A DNA stretch of 64,000 bases. Source: Solirubrobacterales bacterium (GTDB taxonomy: Bacteria; Actinomycetota; Thermoleophilia; Solirubrobacterales; Solirubrobacteraceae). The stretch lies in the NCBI GenBank assembly GCA_019240115.1, contig JAFAYV010000088.1:1-64000 (forward strand), read 5' to 3'. This document shows, one piece after another, positions 31,190-42,351 of the stretch. Every line of letters begins with the position of its first letter. Position 1 is the first letter of the stretch. Both the position numbers and the translations under genes were made by a program. Under the pieces are notes generated by a model. The model saw only the letters and a list, made by a program, of their open reading frames with translations, did no database searches and was not told the DNA's origin.

Positions 31190-32272
31190 GTGAGCGCCGC
31201 CGCCACCCGAACGCCGATGGGTCTCGTGGCGGGCGGGGTCCTCATAGCGGTGGGGGCGGCGCTCTGCGTCGCGCTCGTCGGCGGCATGCTCGGCGCGCTG
31301 TCGGCGCCGGCCACGTGCGACGACGCCCGAGCGACGCAGCGTTCGATCGCGCTCGGGCCGCCCGGCTCCGGGGCGCGCGTGGGGGCGACCGAGTACGGCG
31401 GACCCGGCGATCCCTCGAGTGGCACCGTCGGGGCCTCGGGCATCGACCTGCTCACGCATCCCGACAGCTACGCCGAACTCGGCGGCACGACCTTCCAGAC
31501 GGCGACCCGGCTCGGCGGCCTGCCCTACATGGCCCCGCTGCGGATCACCTGGGGCGCGCGGGCGGCGATCGCCTACAAGCGCGACTTCGGGCTCGGCGGC
31601 GGTCCGATCGGCGGCCTGCCCCGGGTCATCGACCTGTGGTGGGAGCTCGCCGGCGCGCTTGGGATCCCCTACGAGCACGGCCTCTGGTCGGGGCCGGTGA
31701 CGATCGCGCGCCCGCCCGCGACGGGCTCGGGGAACCTGCTCTCCGGGACGCCGCCGGCGGTTGCGGCGACCCCGGCGCTATCCGCCGCAGCCGGATGCGA
31801 GCCGCCGGTCGGCGTACTGCCGGTCACCGCCGGGCCCCGGGCCACGCTGCTCGGCGGCGGCCGCGCGGCCGCCCCCGCCGACGCGCCCGCCGTCGTCAAG
31901 GGGATCATCGCCGCCGGAGACCAGATCGCCGGCAAGCCGTACGTCTTCGGCGGCAGCCACGGCCTCCCGCTCGACCAGGTCGGGGCCGCCTACGACTGCT
32001 CGTCGAGCGTCGCGCACCTGCTCTACGGCGGAGGTCTGTTGCCGGTCGACTGGGACGGCGATTCGAGCAGCTTCCGATCGTTCGGCCGCCCGGGCCGCGG
32101 CCGTTGGGTGACGATCTACACGAGCTCGGACCACGTGTTCATGTACGTGGCCGGGCTGCGGTGGGACACCCACGACGCCGCCGGTCCCGACGACGGCATC
32201 GCGGGTATCGGGTGGCATCCGCTCATCCGGGAGGCCGCGGGCTTCGTCATCCGCCATCCGGTGGGCTGGTGA
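31190..32272 (+). CDS. Exported NlpC/P60-type peptidoglycan endopeptidase
   Basis: A 360-residue protein anchored or exported by an N-terminal hydrophobic segment (GLVAGGVLIAVGAALCVALVGG). A middle region (about 85-185, with LLTHPDSYAELGG and RITWGARAAIAYK) is unassigned. The C-terminal NlpC/P60 domain has the catalytic Cys in AAYDCSSSVAHLLYGG near residue 269 and the His in TSSDHVFMYVAGLRWDTH near 311. The end FVIRHPVGW matches the C-terminus of the coiled-coil hydrolase at 49466 (FVVRHPTGL), so they are related. It would cut peptide stems of the cell wall. GTG 31190 is set by the leaderless box. Confidence 0.88.
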   Translation: MSAAATRTPMGLVAGGVLIAVGAALCVALVGGMLGALSAPATCDDARATQRSIALGPPGSGARVGATEYGGPGDPSSGTVGASGIDLLTHPDSYAELGGTTFQTATRLGGLPYMAPLRITWGARAAIAYKRDFGLGGGPIGGLPRVIDLWWELAGALGIPYEHGLWSGPVTIARPPATGSGNLLSGTPPAVAATPALSAAAGCEPPVGVLPVTAGPRATLLGGGRAAAPADAPAVVKGIIAAGDQIAGKPYVFGGSHGLPLDQVGAAYDCSSSVAHLLYGGGLLPVDWDGDSSSFRSFGRPGRGRWVTIYTSSDHVFMYVAGLRWDTHDAAGPDDGIAGIGWHPLIREAAGFVIRHPVGW

Positions 32273-32380
32273 GACGCCGCGGGCGATCGCGGTGCTGGTG
32301 AAGCGCCGCGAGGCGATCGTGGCGCTGGTGAAACGCCGCGCGGCGGTTGCGGTGCTGGTGAAGCGCCGCGCGGCGACCGC
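32266..32380 (+). repeat. 30-bp tandem repeat across a gene junction
   Basis: GGTGCTGGTGAAGCGCCGCG-type units begin at about 32291, 32321 and 32351, with a degenerate copy at 32266 covering the stop of the NlpC/P60 gene. Each unit contains an in-frame GTG-Lys-Arg-Arg start, so repeat growth has created several alternative starts for the next gene. Confidence 0.8.
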
Positions 32381-33005
32381 GGCCGTCTGCGTCGCGGCGC
32401 TCTGCGTGCTGACGGTCTCCGGCTGCGGGAGCCTCTCGGCCGGGTCCTCCCACCGCGCAACGCCGCGCGCGACGCGCAGCAGCTCGACCGCGACCGCGAC
32501 CTCGACCTCGACGGCGACCTCGACCTCGACCGCGACCACGTCCGCGCTGCCGCCCGCCGCTCTGCGCCGCGCGCAGCGCACGCACGAGCTCCCGACGCCG
32601 GCGCCGCCCCCGACCGTCGGCGCCGGCTGGCGGACTCCGGTCCAGGCCGCCGAGGAGTTCGCCACCGTCTACATCAACTGGGATGCCGCGACCGTCGGTC
32701 CGCGCCTGCGGGCGCTCGCGGCGATCAGCGTCGGTCAGGCGCGCGCCTCGCTCCTGCTCCAGGCCTCCGAGACGGCCGACGACGCCGACCTTCGCAACGG
32801 CGGGGTCGCCAATGCGGGCGTCGTCGAAGCCGTCGCACCCGTGCGCGCGACCGCGAACCAATATGCGGTCGTCACCCGCGAGCGAACGACCGCCAGCGCC
32901 ACCGGCGCCTATCGCGGCCTGGCGCCCGCCTGGCACGTGGCCGTGGCGACCGTCGCCCGCGTCCATGGCCTGTGGGTGCTGAGCGCCTGGCAGCCCGAGA
33001 ACTGA
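32358..33005 (+). CDS. Secreted lipoprotein of unknown function
   Basis: A 215-residue lipoprotein when started at GTG 32358: MKRRAATAAVCVAALCVLTVSGC is an ideal signal with the lipobox Cys near residue 23. Earlier in-frame GTGs at 32292, 32298 and 32328 exist only because of a tandem repeat and would place extra VKRRA units before the signal. A Ser/Thr linker (about 30-60) is followed by a domain with TPVQAAEEFATVYINWD near 87 and VAVATVARVHGLWVLSAWQPEN at the end, resembling NTF2-like/DUF4878-type folds. It probably follows the NlpC/P60 gene in an operon. Confidence 0.7.
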   Translation: MKRRAATAAVCVAALCVLTVSGCGSLSAGSSHRATPRATRSSSTATATSTSTATSTSTATTSALPPAALRRAQRTHELPTPAPPPTVGAGWRTPVQAAEEFATVYINWDAATVGPRLRALAAISVGQARASLLLQASETADDADLRNGGVANAGVVEAVAPVRATANQYAVVTRERTTASATGAYRGLAPAWHVAVATVARVHGLWVLSAWQPEN

Positions 33006-33025
33006 CCGCCGAAGCCGAGGGTCGA

Positions 33026-34342
33026 TCAGCCGGCCGTCCCCGAGGCCGCGGCGCCGAGCCCGGTGGCGACCTCGGGGCTCCCCGTGCACGTGCCCGACCC
33101 GTACAGCGCGCACCACCCGACGCGCCGGTCGCCGTTGGTATCGGTCAGTCCCGAGTCCCAGTTGGCCTCTCCCTCCCACTGGTACCAGAACAGGTGCGAG
33201 ATCGGCACCGCGTCGCCGGCGCTCGGCAGGGCGAGGAAGGCAGCGGCGCTCGAGAGTTGGCGCGCCGGATGGCCGTTGACACACGCTCCGAGCGTCCCGG
33301 CGTCGTCGACGCCTGCGGCCGGGCAGTCGTCCGCGACGGCGCGATCGGTCAACAGCGTGCCGGACTCGGTGATCCACAGGTCGTGGGCGGCGCCGCCGGT
33401 GATGGCGGCGAGCGCCTGATCGAAGGACGCAAGCTCAGGCAACGCCGTGTCGTGCAAGGCGCGGGTCACGTCGGCGTAGTCGTGGACCGACCAGGTGGCC
33501 GGGAACTGCGCGCCGGGCAGCTGGGTCGCGAGCATGCGTGCGTAGGGAGCCAGATAGTCGGTCGAGGGGTGGGTGAACACGCCGGCGATGACCGTGTCGC
33601 CGGCGTGACCGGCGAACTGGTGGATCAAGCCGGCGGCGAGGACGTAGGCGCACGCGGCCTTGCCGGCGCCGGCGACGACGTTCGTCGAGCCCGAAGCGCA
33701 GGACTCCACCGTCGAGCTCTCGTCGCCGTCGAACGTCGCGAACGCGTCGGGCTCGTTGACGGCCTCCCAGATGTGGGGGCGGACCGCCGCGGGCAGCTTG
33801 GAGACGGCGTTGAGCACCCCCTGGACGCCGCAGTAGTACTCCCAGTAGCCCGTGGTCGTCGTCGGATCGGGGAACGGCCGGTCCCACGGAGGAATCGCGT
33901 TCGGGCTCGCGTACCCAGCGATCGCCACCACCGGGGTCAGGCCGTCGATGCGGGCGGCGATCAGCTCGGCGCGGAGGTCGTTCCAGCTCTGTGCCGCCGC
34001 ATGCGTCCGGCCGGCGCCGTCGCGCCAGGCCTGTTGGGCCACGCGCGAGAGCGCGCAGCCAGGCGCGGTGGTCGAGCCGTCGTAGTCCTCGATCGCGTCG
34101 TAGTCGACGAAGATCCGCACCTCGGTGAGCTGGTGGCGGCTCGCGGGGCTGGCGAGCTCACGGAACGTCGGCTGGCCGAAGAAGCCGCGCATCGCGCTCT
34201 GCGAGCAGCCGCCCGGCCCCGCCACGTTCGGGCAACGGGCGAACGCTCCGGGGGAGTCGCCGATCCCGTAGACGACCGCGGTCGCCGACGCCGGCAGCGC
34301 CGCCAAGGTGCCCAGGACCAGCAGCCAGACCAGCCGTCGCAC
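33026..34342 (-). CDS. Secreted glycoside hydrolase (clan GH-A-like)
   Basis: A 438-residue exported TIM-barrel-type hydrolase. RRLVWLLVLGTLAALPASATA is a Sec signal. The acid/base Glu is in HIWEAVNEPDAFATF near residue 186 (NEP) and the nucleophile Glu is in DLWITESGTLLTDR near 328, spaced as in clan GH-A. Many Cys residues (RCPNVAGPGGCS, CASGS, CAYVLAA) suggest disulfides. The substrate is unknown. GTG 34342 has AAAGGAG 11 nt upstream and a TACGGT -10 at 34414-34409, so this gene has an ordinary leader of about 60 nt. It converges on the lipoprotein gene. Confidence 0.82.
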   Translation of the reverse strand: MRRLVWLLVLGTLAALPASATAVVYGIGDSPGAFARCPNVAGPGGCSQSAMRGFFGQPTFRELASPASRHQLTEVRIFVDYDAIEDYDGSTTAPGCALSRVAQQAWRDGAGRTHAAAQSWNDLRAELIAARIDGLTPVVAIAGYASPNAIPPWDRPFPDPTTTTGYWEYYCGVQGVLNAVSKLPAAVRPHIWEAVNEPDAFATFDGDESSTVESCASGSTNVVAGAGKAACAYVLAAGLIHQFAGHAGDTVIAGVFTHPSTDYLAPYARMLATQLPGAQFPATWSVHDYADVTRALHDTALPELASFDQALAAITGGAAHDLWITESGTLLTDRAVADDCPAAGVDDAGTLGACVNGHPARQLSSAAAFLALPSAGDAVPISHLFWYQWEGEANWDSGLTDTNGDRRVGWCALYGSGTCTGSPEVATGLGAAASGTAG

Positions 34343-34455
34343 GGTGCGGATCGCTCCTTTCGCTCTGCGCCTGCGCGCTCGCGACCACGTCCCCTGCGAG
34401 CGAGTCCGACCGTAGCAAGCCGCCCGGCTCGGTCCGGGCGCGGTCGGCCGAACGC

Positions 34456-34626
34456 TCAGTGGGCGATCGAGTTGAGCGCCACGGCGCCGGCGAAGCACGC
34501 CACCGCGGCCGCGCGCAGCGCCCAGCCGGCGCGATCGCCGGGGCGTCCGGTGACCATCCCGACGACCGCCATGACCATGCACGCCACCGCGATCGTCGCC
34601 AGGATCACCGCGGCGACCCGCAGCAT
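34456..34626 (-). CDS. Small two-helix membrane protein, 56 aa
   Basis: A 56-residue protein made of two hydrophobic helices: LRVAAVILATIAVACMVMAVVG, a short RPGDRAG loop, then AAAVACFAGAVALNSIAH. The start at ATG 34626 is fixed by TAGTGT ending exactly 7 nt upstream; the longer reading from 34746 would cross that promoter. No family is recognised. It is divergent from the homocysteine methyltransferase fusion, with which it may share control. Confidence 0.7.
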   Translation of the reverse strand: MLRVAAVILATIAVACMVMAVVGMVTGRPGDRAGWALRAAAVACFAGAVALNSIAH

Positions 34627-34633
34627 CAGCCGG

Positions 34634-34666
34634 ACACTACCGCCCGCACCCGCGCGATCGTACAGT
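34634..34666. promoter_or_regulatory. Divergent promoters: small membrane gene and methyltransferase fusion
   Basis: TAGTGT (34639-34634, minus) is 7 nt from ATG 34626. TACAGT (34661-34666, plus) would start transcription near 34673, giving a leader of about 33 nt with GAGGATGAGG as ribosome-binding site before ATG 34706. Confidence 0.5.
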
Positions 34667-34705
34667 CGGGTTGCAGGCTCCCACCGGCAGACCGAGGATG
34701 AGGCG

Positions 34706-36474
34706 ATGAACCCGCACGCAGTCGCTCCCACGCCACCCGTGACCACAACCCGTTACCAGCGATTGCTCGAGATGATCGCGGCGCGGCGATGCGTCATCCT
34801 CGACGGGGCGATCGGCACCGAGCTGATCAAGGTCACCGGGCGCCAGCCCGCCGACCACGAGCATCTGTGGGGGCTGACCGCGCTCGTGGACTCCCCCGCC
34901 GAGGTCGAGCGGGTGCACCGCGGCTACATCGACGTCGGCTGCGACGTCGTGTGCACGAACACGTGGGGCCTGCCGACCGCGCTGCGTGACGGCGCCGCCC
35001 GGCTGTCGGATCGCGCGGGCGGACCCGTGCACTGGATGGACGTCGCCCGCCAGGCGGTCCGTCTCGCGCGCCACGCCGCCGCCGACGCCGGGCGCGGGTC
35101 CGAGGTGGCGATCGCGTTCAGCCTCAACGGCGACATGGACGCCCCCGAGGCGCCAGAGACGATCCGCCTGCTGGCGCGAGCGTTTCAGTCAGCGCCGCCC
35201 GACCTCATCCTGGTCGAGACGCTCTCGCTCGTGCGCGAGTCGACGTATGAGACCGTGCGGGCGCTGCTGGCGACCGGGCTGCCGGTGTGGCTGAGCTTCC
35301 GCCGCTGCCGGCGCGGCGTCTGCGGAGTCTACGGCGAGCATTGGGGCGGCCCCGAGGGCGACGCGTTCGGCCGCGCGGCGCACCGCTTCGAGGAGATGGG
35401 CGTCGGTGCGCTCGCGCTCAACTGCATCCCCCCCGACCACGTACCGGGCATGCTCTCGTGGCTGCGCGACTTCACCGACCTGCCGCTCGGCGTCTACCCG
35501 AACCTCGGCTACCTCTCCGCCGGCGGCTGGCTCCAGGAGCCGGGAGTGGCCGGCGACGAGTACGCCGAGCTGGCGCTGCGCTGGCGAGCCGAGGGCGCGC
35601 AGATCATCGGGGGTTGCTGCGGGGTGCGGCCCGAGCACCTGCGCGCCGCGCGGGTCGCCCTCGCGCACACCCATCCCGGGCACGAGCGACCGCTCGCAGT
35701 CGCCGAGGAGTCCGGCGACGCGGCCGCCTCGCTCGCGCCGCCCGAGTGGCAGGACGCCGCGGGCCGGCAGATGTTCCCGCTGCCGATGCCCGAGCTCGTC
35801 GTCGACCCTGGCGTGTTCGTGCCCACGCAGGGCAGCTTCCTGATCTGGAAGTACCTGTTCCGGGAGGGGCTCGGCGCCGGTCGCCGCTGCCTGGACATCG
35901 GCTGCGGGACCGGCCTTCTGACCGCCGCCCTCGCGCTCAACGGCGCCGAGCACGTCCACGCGATCGACATCGACGAGGCCGCGGTGCGCAACACGCTGAC
36001 CAACGCGTATCGCAACGGGGTGGCCGACCGCGTCACCGCCGCCGCCGAGGACCTGTACCCGTGGATCCCCGAGGAGCGCTACGACCTCGTGGTCGCCAGC
36101 CTCTATCAGACCCCCGTGGATCCGACCGAGCAGATCAGCACGCATCGCCCGCTCGACTACTGGGGCCGCAACCTCGTCGACCACCTGATCGGCCTGCTCC
36201 CGAGGCTGCTTGCCGACGACGGGGCCGCGTACGTGATGCAATTGTCCATAATCGGACAGCGCCGGACGACCGAGCTGCTCGCGCGGCTCGGCTACCGGAC
36301 GCGGGTGGTCGACTTCTCGTTCTTTGCGTTCAGCGAGCTGTTCACGAGCAAGAAGGACCAGATCGCCCGGGTCGAAGCCAGCTCCGACGCATATCACCTG
36401 ACCTTCGGGACGACCGACGTGATGGTCGCCTACCTTCTGGAAATCACCCGCGAGCGCAAGGAAAGCCCCCATTC

Positions 36475-36478
<4 letters not shown>
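34706..36478 (+). CDS. Homocysteine S-methyltransferase / SAM-dependent methyltransferase fusion
   Basis: A 590-residue two-domain protein. Residues 25-320 are a zinc homocysteine S-methyltransferase: [14 protein letters not shown] near 30, the first ligand in ALNCIPPDH near 241, and the ligand pair in [13 protein letters not shown] near 307. Residues 350-590 are a Rossmann methyltransferase: [19 protein letters not shown] near 395 and [14 protein letters not shown] near 418. [13 protein letters not shown] near 465 sits where NPPY-type motifs lie. Fused, they could transfer a methyl group to homocysteine and also use SAM. The stop overlaps metK (ATGA), tying it to SAM synthesis. Confidence 0.9.
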
Positions 36479-37683
<1,205 letters not shown>

Positions 37684-37713
37684 GTTGGCCGTCGCGGGCC
37701 TCTGGCATTCCTG

Positions 37714-37736
37714 AATGACTGTTCATTAAGTATTGT
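37714..37736 (+). promoter_or_regulatory. TetR promoter with palindromic operator
   Basis: TATTGT (37731-37736) ends 7 nt before GTG 37744. AATGA-CTGT-TCATT (37714-37727) is a perfect 5-bp inverted repeat just upstream, covering the expected -35 region, and is typical in shape for TetR autoregulation. Confidence 0.65.
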
Positions 37737-37743
37737 GGGCGGC

Positions 37744-38418
37744 GTGCCCGGCCGCCCGCGCATCGTCAGCGACGCCGAGCTGCTCGACGCCGCGGCGCGG
37801 TCGATCTCGCGGGTCGGGCCGGCGCGCCTGACGCTCGCCGACGTCGCCGGCGAGGCGGGCGTGGCCCCCGCGACGCTGATGCAGCGCTTCGGCACCAAGC
37901 GCGGCCTGCTGCTCGCGTTTGCCGCGCGCGCGGCCGCGGGCGTGCAACCGGCGGTCCGGCAGTCCCGAGCCGCCCACGCGTCGGCGCTCGACGCCCTGCT
38001 CGACGACCCGCTCGGGATCGCGCGCGGGATCCGCTCGCCCGAGGAGCTGGCCAACCACCTCGCGTTCCCTCAGCTCGAGCTCGCCGATCCCGAGTTCTTC
38101 GAGCACGCCCTCGCGCAGGCCGAGGCGACCCGGCGCGAGCTGCGGCGGCTCCTCGAGGAGGCCGTCGCGACCGGCGATCTACGCCCGTGCGACACCGGGC
38201 GGCTCGCCGAGGCGCTGCAGGTGACGCACAACGGAACCCTGGCGACGTGGGCGGTCTTCGGGCGGGGCCGGCTCGCCGACGCGCTGCGCCGCCAGACCGC
38301 GCACGTGCTCGCGCCATATCTCGCCGCCGACCCGGCGGACCCGGCGCGCAGCGGCCGGGCGGGCGGCGGCCGGGCGGGCGGCGGCCGGGCGGGCGGCGAC
38401 CGGAGCCTCCTATCCTGA
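37744..38418 (+). CDS. TetR/AcrR-family regulator
   Basis: A 224-residue regulator. The helix-turn-helix occupies residues 8-55 ([19 protein letters not shown], then [20 protein letters not shown]), with a TetR C-terminal domain containing [22 protein letters not shown]. The tail has three GRAGG repeats encoded by a perfect 15-bp tandem repeat. GTG 37744 is set by a TATTGT box 7 nt upstream; the GTG at 37735 lies within it. The promoter carries an inverted repeat suggesting self-repression. It lies 7 nt before ettA, but ettA has its own -10 box. Targets are unknown. Confidence 0.88.
   Translation: MPGRPRIVSDAELLDAAARSISRVGPARLTLADVAGEAGVAPATLMQRFGTKRGLLLAFAARAAAGVQPAVRQSRAAHASALDALLDDPLGIARGIRSPEELANHLAFPQLELADPEFFEHALAQAEATRRELRRLLEEAVATGDLRPCDTGRLAEALQVTHNGTLATWAVFGRGRLADALRRQTAHVLAPYLAADPADPARSGRAGGGRAGGGRAGGDRSLLS
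38351..38395 (+). repeat. 15-bp perfect tandem repeat, 3 copies
   Basis: GCGGCCGGGCGGGCG repeats three times without a mismatch, encoding GRAGG units at the C-terminus of the TetR protein. Perfect identity suggests recent slippage. Confidence 0.9.
38411..38416 (+). promoter_or_regulatory. -10 box of ettA
   Basis: TATCCT overlaps the last codons of the TetR gene and ends 9 nt before ATG 38426. Confidence 0.5.
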
Positions 38419-38425
38419 GATCGCG

Positions 38426-40081
<1,656 letters not shown>

Positions 40082-40092
40082 GCACGTCGTCG

Positions 40093-40118
40093 AGCGCCGC
40101 GGCAACGGCCGCGGCGCT
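40093..40118. terminator. Strong hairpin between convergent genes
   Basis: AGCGCCGCGGC and its perfect complement GCCGCGGCGCT form an 11-bp stem with a 4-nt AACG loop, between ettA (plus) and the secreted protein gene (minus). There is no U-tract, as is common in high-GC actinomycetes. It can serve both strands. Confidence 0.75.
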
Positions 40119-40141
40119 GCGCGCGCCACCAAGCGAGTGGA

Positions 40142-40543
40142 CTAGGTGACCCGGATACTTTGCCCGGAGATCACGATGTCGCTCGGCTTGGGTCCCGGGA
40201 TCGAGCTCGGCTTCCCGCCGACGAACACGCGCAAGTCGATCTCGTACGCGCCGGAGGCAAGAGTCGTGCCGTTGACCTTCAGGTTCCAGTGAATCGATGG
40301 ATGACCGGAGAACGTGCCCAACAGCACCGTACCCACCCGCGTGTGACCGCGCACCTTGAACACGACCAAGCCGATCGTGCGCTGCTTCTTCATCACGGGC
40401 TTGACGGTGACGCCCTGGCTCACCTTCCCCTTCGCGGAGAGGGTGAACGACGATGGCGCGGGCGGAGTCGCCCCCCAAGCGGTTGCAGTGCACGCCAGCA
40501 AGCTCGCCAGCGCGACGACGAGCGCAGCAATCTTAACCCTCAT
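40142..40543 (-). CDS. Secreted protein of unknown function, 133 aa
   Basis: A 133-residue exported protein. KIAALVVALASLLACTATAWGA is a Sec signal cleaved near residue 25. The mature part is beta-rich (FTLSAKGKVSQGVTVKPVMKKQ, TSASGAYEIDLRVFVGG-like strands) and ends SDIVISGQSIRVT, resembling a single Ig-like or fibronectin-type sandwich. Lys content is higher and GC lower than in neighbours. An AGGAG sequence lies 5 nt before ATG 40543. No family is recognised; a structural or adhesive surface role is only a guess. Confidence 0.7.
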   Translation of the reverse strand: MRVKIAALVVALASLLACTATAWGATPPAPSSFTLSAKGKVSQGVTVKPVMKKQRTIGLVVFKVRGHTRVGTVLLGTFSGHPSIHWNLKVNGTTLASGAYEIDLRVFVGGKPSSIPGPKPSDIVISGQSIRVT

Positions 40544-40887
40544 GTGACTCCTGTCGTATGATGTGCGAGGATCACGCCGAATCGAGGCAAACGAGCGACC
40601 ATCGCTTTCCGGTTTGCGCGCATGGCCCTGATGGTCACGTCGGGCGGTGTCTCCTCTCGGCCCTCATCGTCGCCACGCGAGTGTTCGCCGCGGGCGACGA
40701 TGCCGGGCGGCAATCTAGCGCAGCCGGGCGGTTCGGTCAATCCGGCGCGCCGGAGGGCGGCGACGCGTCCCGCGGCTGCTCTTCGAGCGCCGGCAGATGC
40801 CCGAGCCACGGCCGGGCGTCGCCGTCATCCGTGAGCGTTGACGAGGAAAAGGTCGCGTCGAGAGCGCAAACGCGCAACACTGTCGGC
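40544..40887. other. Intergenic region without recognisable gene
   Basis: 344 bp between divergent genes, less GC-rich at its left end. I see no protein-coding pattern. AACACT at 40876-40881 could be a weak -10 for ATG 40888. A TTGACG lies at 40838-40843. No hairpin or riboswitch fold stands out. Confidence 0.4.
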
Positions 40888-41604
40888 ATGTCCCGGTTGC
40901 CAACCCGCTCGCCGCAGGTCGCATCGCTCGGCCGCCGCGCCGCCGCCGATGCCGTCAATTCGGCGCTCGCTCTCGGCATGGCCGGGGTCGCCGCGACGGC
41001 ATTCGTCGCCTGGCGGTCGCGCGAGCAGCAGCGCGCGGCGATGGCCGCCGGGCGCCCGCACGCCGACCCCGGCCCCGAGCCGGTCGTCGCCGCGACGGCT
41101 GTACCCGCGGCCGCCTCGCTCACCGCGGACGTGCCCACGACGCCATCGCCCGGTGCCGCTGCGCCGTCTCGCGGCGACGCCGTGGGGGACGGCATCGCGG
41201 CCGCCGGCGCCGCTCCGGAGCCCGAGGCCGCCGGAGGCCGCCGGCTCACCCCGGCGCGCGGCTTCCGGTTCGGGCTGCAGGCGCTCGGACTCGTCGCCGC
41301 CGTCGCCGCGCGCAACTGGCGCGGCCCGGGTCAACGGCTGCTCGGCATCCGCCGGATCGACGCCCGGACCCAGGGTCCCGTCACGGTGCGCTCGGCGCTC
41401 ACCAGCCGACTGGTGACGATGGCCTGGGAGGCGGGCGCCGCCCGGGTGCCCGTGCCCGGTCAGCGCGGCGCGGCGCCGACGCTGCTCGGCGCGCTCGTGC
41501 GCACCACGCTGGGACCGGTGGCGCTCGCGCTGTCCGCGCTGACGTCGGCGCGCGCGCAGAGCCTGCCCGACCGCCTCGGCGGGATCGTCGTCGTCCGGGG
41601 CTGA
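40888..41604 (+). CDS. Membrane protein with RDD-like C-terminal region
   Basis: A 238-residue protein. It starts with a cytosolic segment, a hydrophobic stretch (SALALGMAGVAATAFVAW near residue 25), then a low-complexity Ala/Pro linker (about 55-120). A second hydrophobic part begins at GFRFGLQALGLVAAVAARNW, followed by RGPGQRLLGIRRIDARTQGPVTVRSALTSRL, which resembles the first half of an RDD domain. The C-terminal half is more variable. I use ATG 40888 because codons upstream are poor in GC3. Function unknown; the RDD resemblance is tentative. Confidence 0.5.
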   Translation: MSRLPTRSPQVASLGRRAAADAVNSALALGMAGVAATAFVAWRSREQQRAAMAAGRPHADPGPEPVVAATAVPAAASLTADVPTTPSPGAAAPSRGDAVGDGIAAAGAAPEPEAAGGRRLTPARGFRFGLQALGLVAAVAARNWRGPGQRLLGIRRIDARTQGPVTVRSALTSRLVTMAWEAGAARVPVPGQRGAAPTLLGALVRTTLGPVALALSALTSARAQSLPDRLGGIVVVRG

Positions 41605-41634
41605 GGGCCTGGCCGGGCCCAGCCCCGACGGACC

Positions 41635-42351
41635 TCACGCGGGCAGCCAGGCCCCGAGCACCGTGGCGAGCTCGCGACCGTCGCGCGCCACCGCGTCGGC
41701 GTCCTGAAGCTCGGAGGCATCGCACGGTCCGGTGGCAACGGCGACCACGCGCACCTCGTCGGCGCGCGCGCAGGCGATGTCGCGCGGCGTGTCGCCGATG
41801 ACGATCGTCCGCTCGCGGGGGAACGGCACCCCGTCCTCGCCGGCCCGCCGGCGGGCGATCGGCGGCAGCAGCGTGCGGTCTTCCGCATCGGAGCCGAAGC
41901 CGCCCTGGCCCGGCCGGAAGTGGTCTCCGATGCCGGCGGCGCGGAGCTTGAGTCGGGCGACCGCCTCGTAGTTGCCGGTGACCAGCGACGTGACGACGTC
42001 GTCGCGTTCCTCGAGCTGGTCGAGCAGCGCCGCCATGCCGGGGAGCACCTTGTCGGAGAGATCGGCGGGGCCGAGCTGCGCGAACGCCTCGCAGCAGGCG
42101 ATGCGAACGTCGGTCGCGCGCTCGTCGATCTGCTTGGCCGGGATGCCGAGCAGCGTCAGGAGCAGCCTGGCGATCTCGCCGTCGGTGCGCCCGGCGGGTG
42201 AGATTCCGGGACGGGTGCCGGCGATGTCGACGCCATGGACCTCGCGCAGCGCCTGGCGCAGCGCCTCGGCGTGCTCGGTCGCGGCCCGGCGCAGCAGGGT
42301 GCCGTCGATGTCGAACAGCAGCAGGATGGGGCCGCGGGCATCAGCGCTCAA
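41635..42351 (-). CDS. HAD-superfamily phosphatase
   Basis: A 238-residue haloacid-dehalogenase-like hydrolase of the phosphoglycolate-phosphatase type. Motif I is LLLFDIDGTLLR near residue 10 with both catalytic Asp residues, motif II is VTSLVTGNYEAVA near 118, and motif IV is RTIVIGDTPRDIACARAD near 182. A helical cap lies between motifs I and II. It dephosphorylates small phosphate esters; the exact substrate is unknown. The start is a TTG at 42351 that overlaps the M42 peptidase stop by 11 nt, so it is translated after that gene. Confidence 0.88.
   Translation of the reverse strand: MSADARGPILLLFDIDGTLLRRAATEHAEALRQALREVHGVDIAGTRPGISPAGRTDGEIARLLLTLLGIPAKQIDERATDVRIACCEAFAQLGPADLSDKVLPGMAALLDQLEERDDVVTSLVTGNYEAVARLKLRAAGIGDHFRPGQGGFGSDAEDRTLLPPIARRRAGEDGVPFPRERTIVIGDTPRDIACARADEVRVVAVATGPCDASELQDADAVARDGRELATVLGAWLPA

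Noticed and set aside
32972-34705. N-terminal extension of the methyltransferase fusion by 578 residues
   Set aside because: The extension is antisense to the secreted glycosidase and crosses two promoters. A good ribosome-binding site marks ATG 34706.
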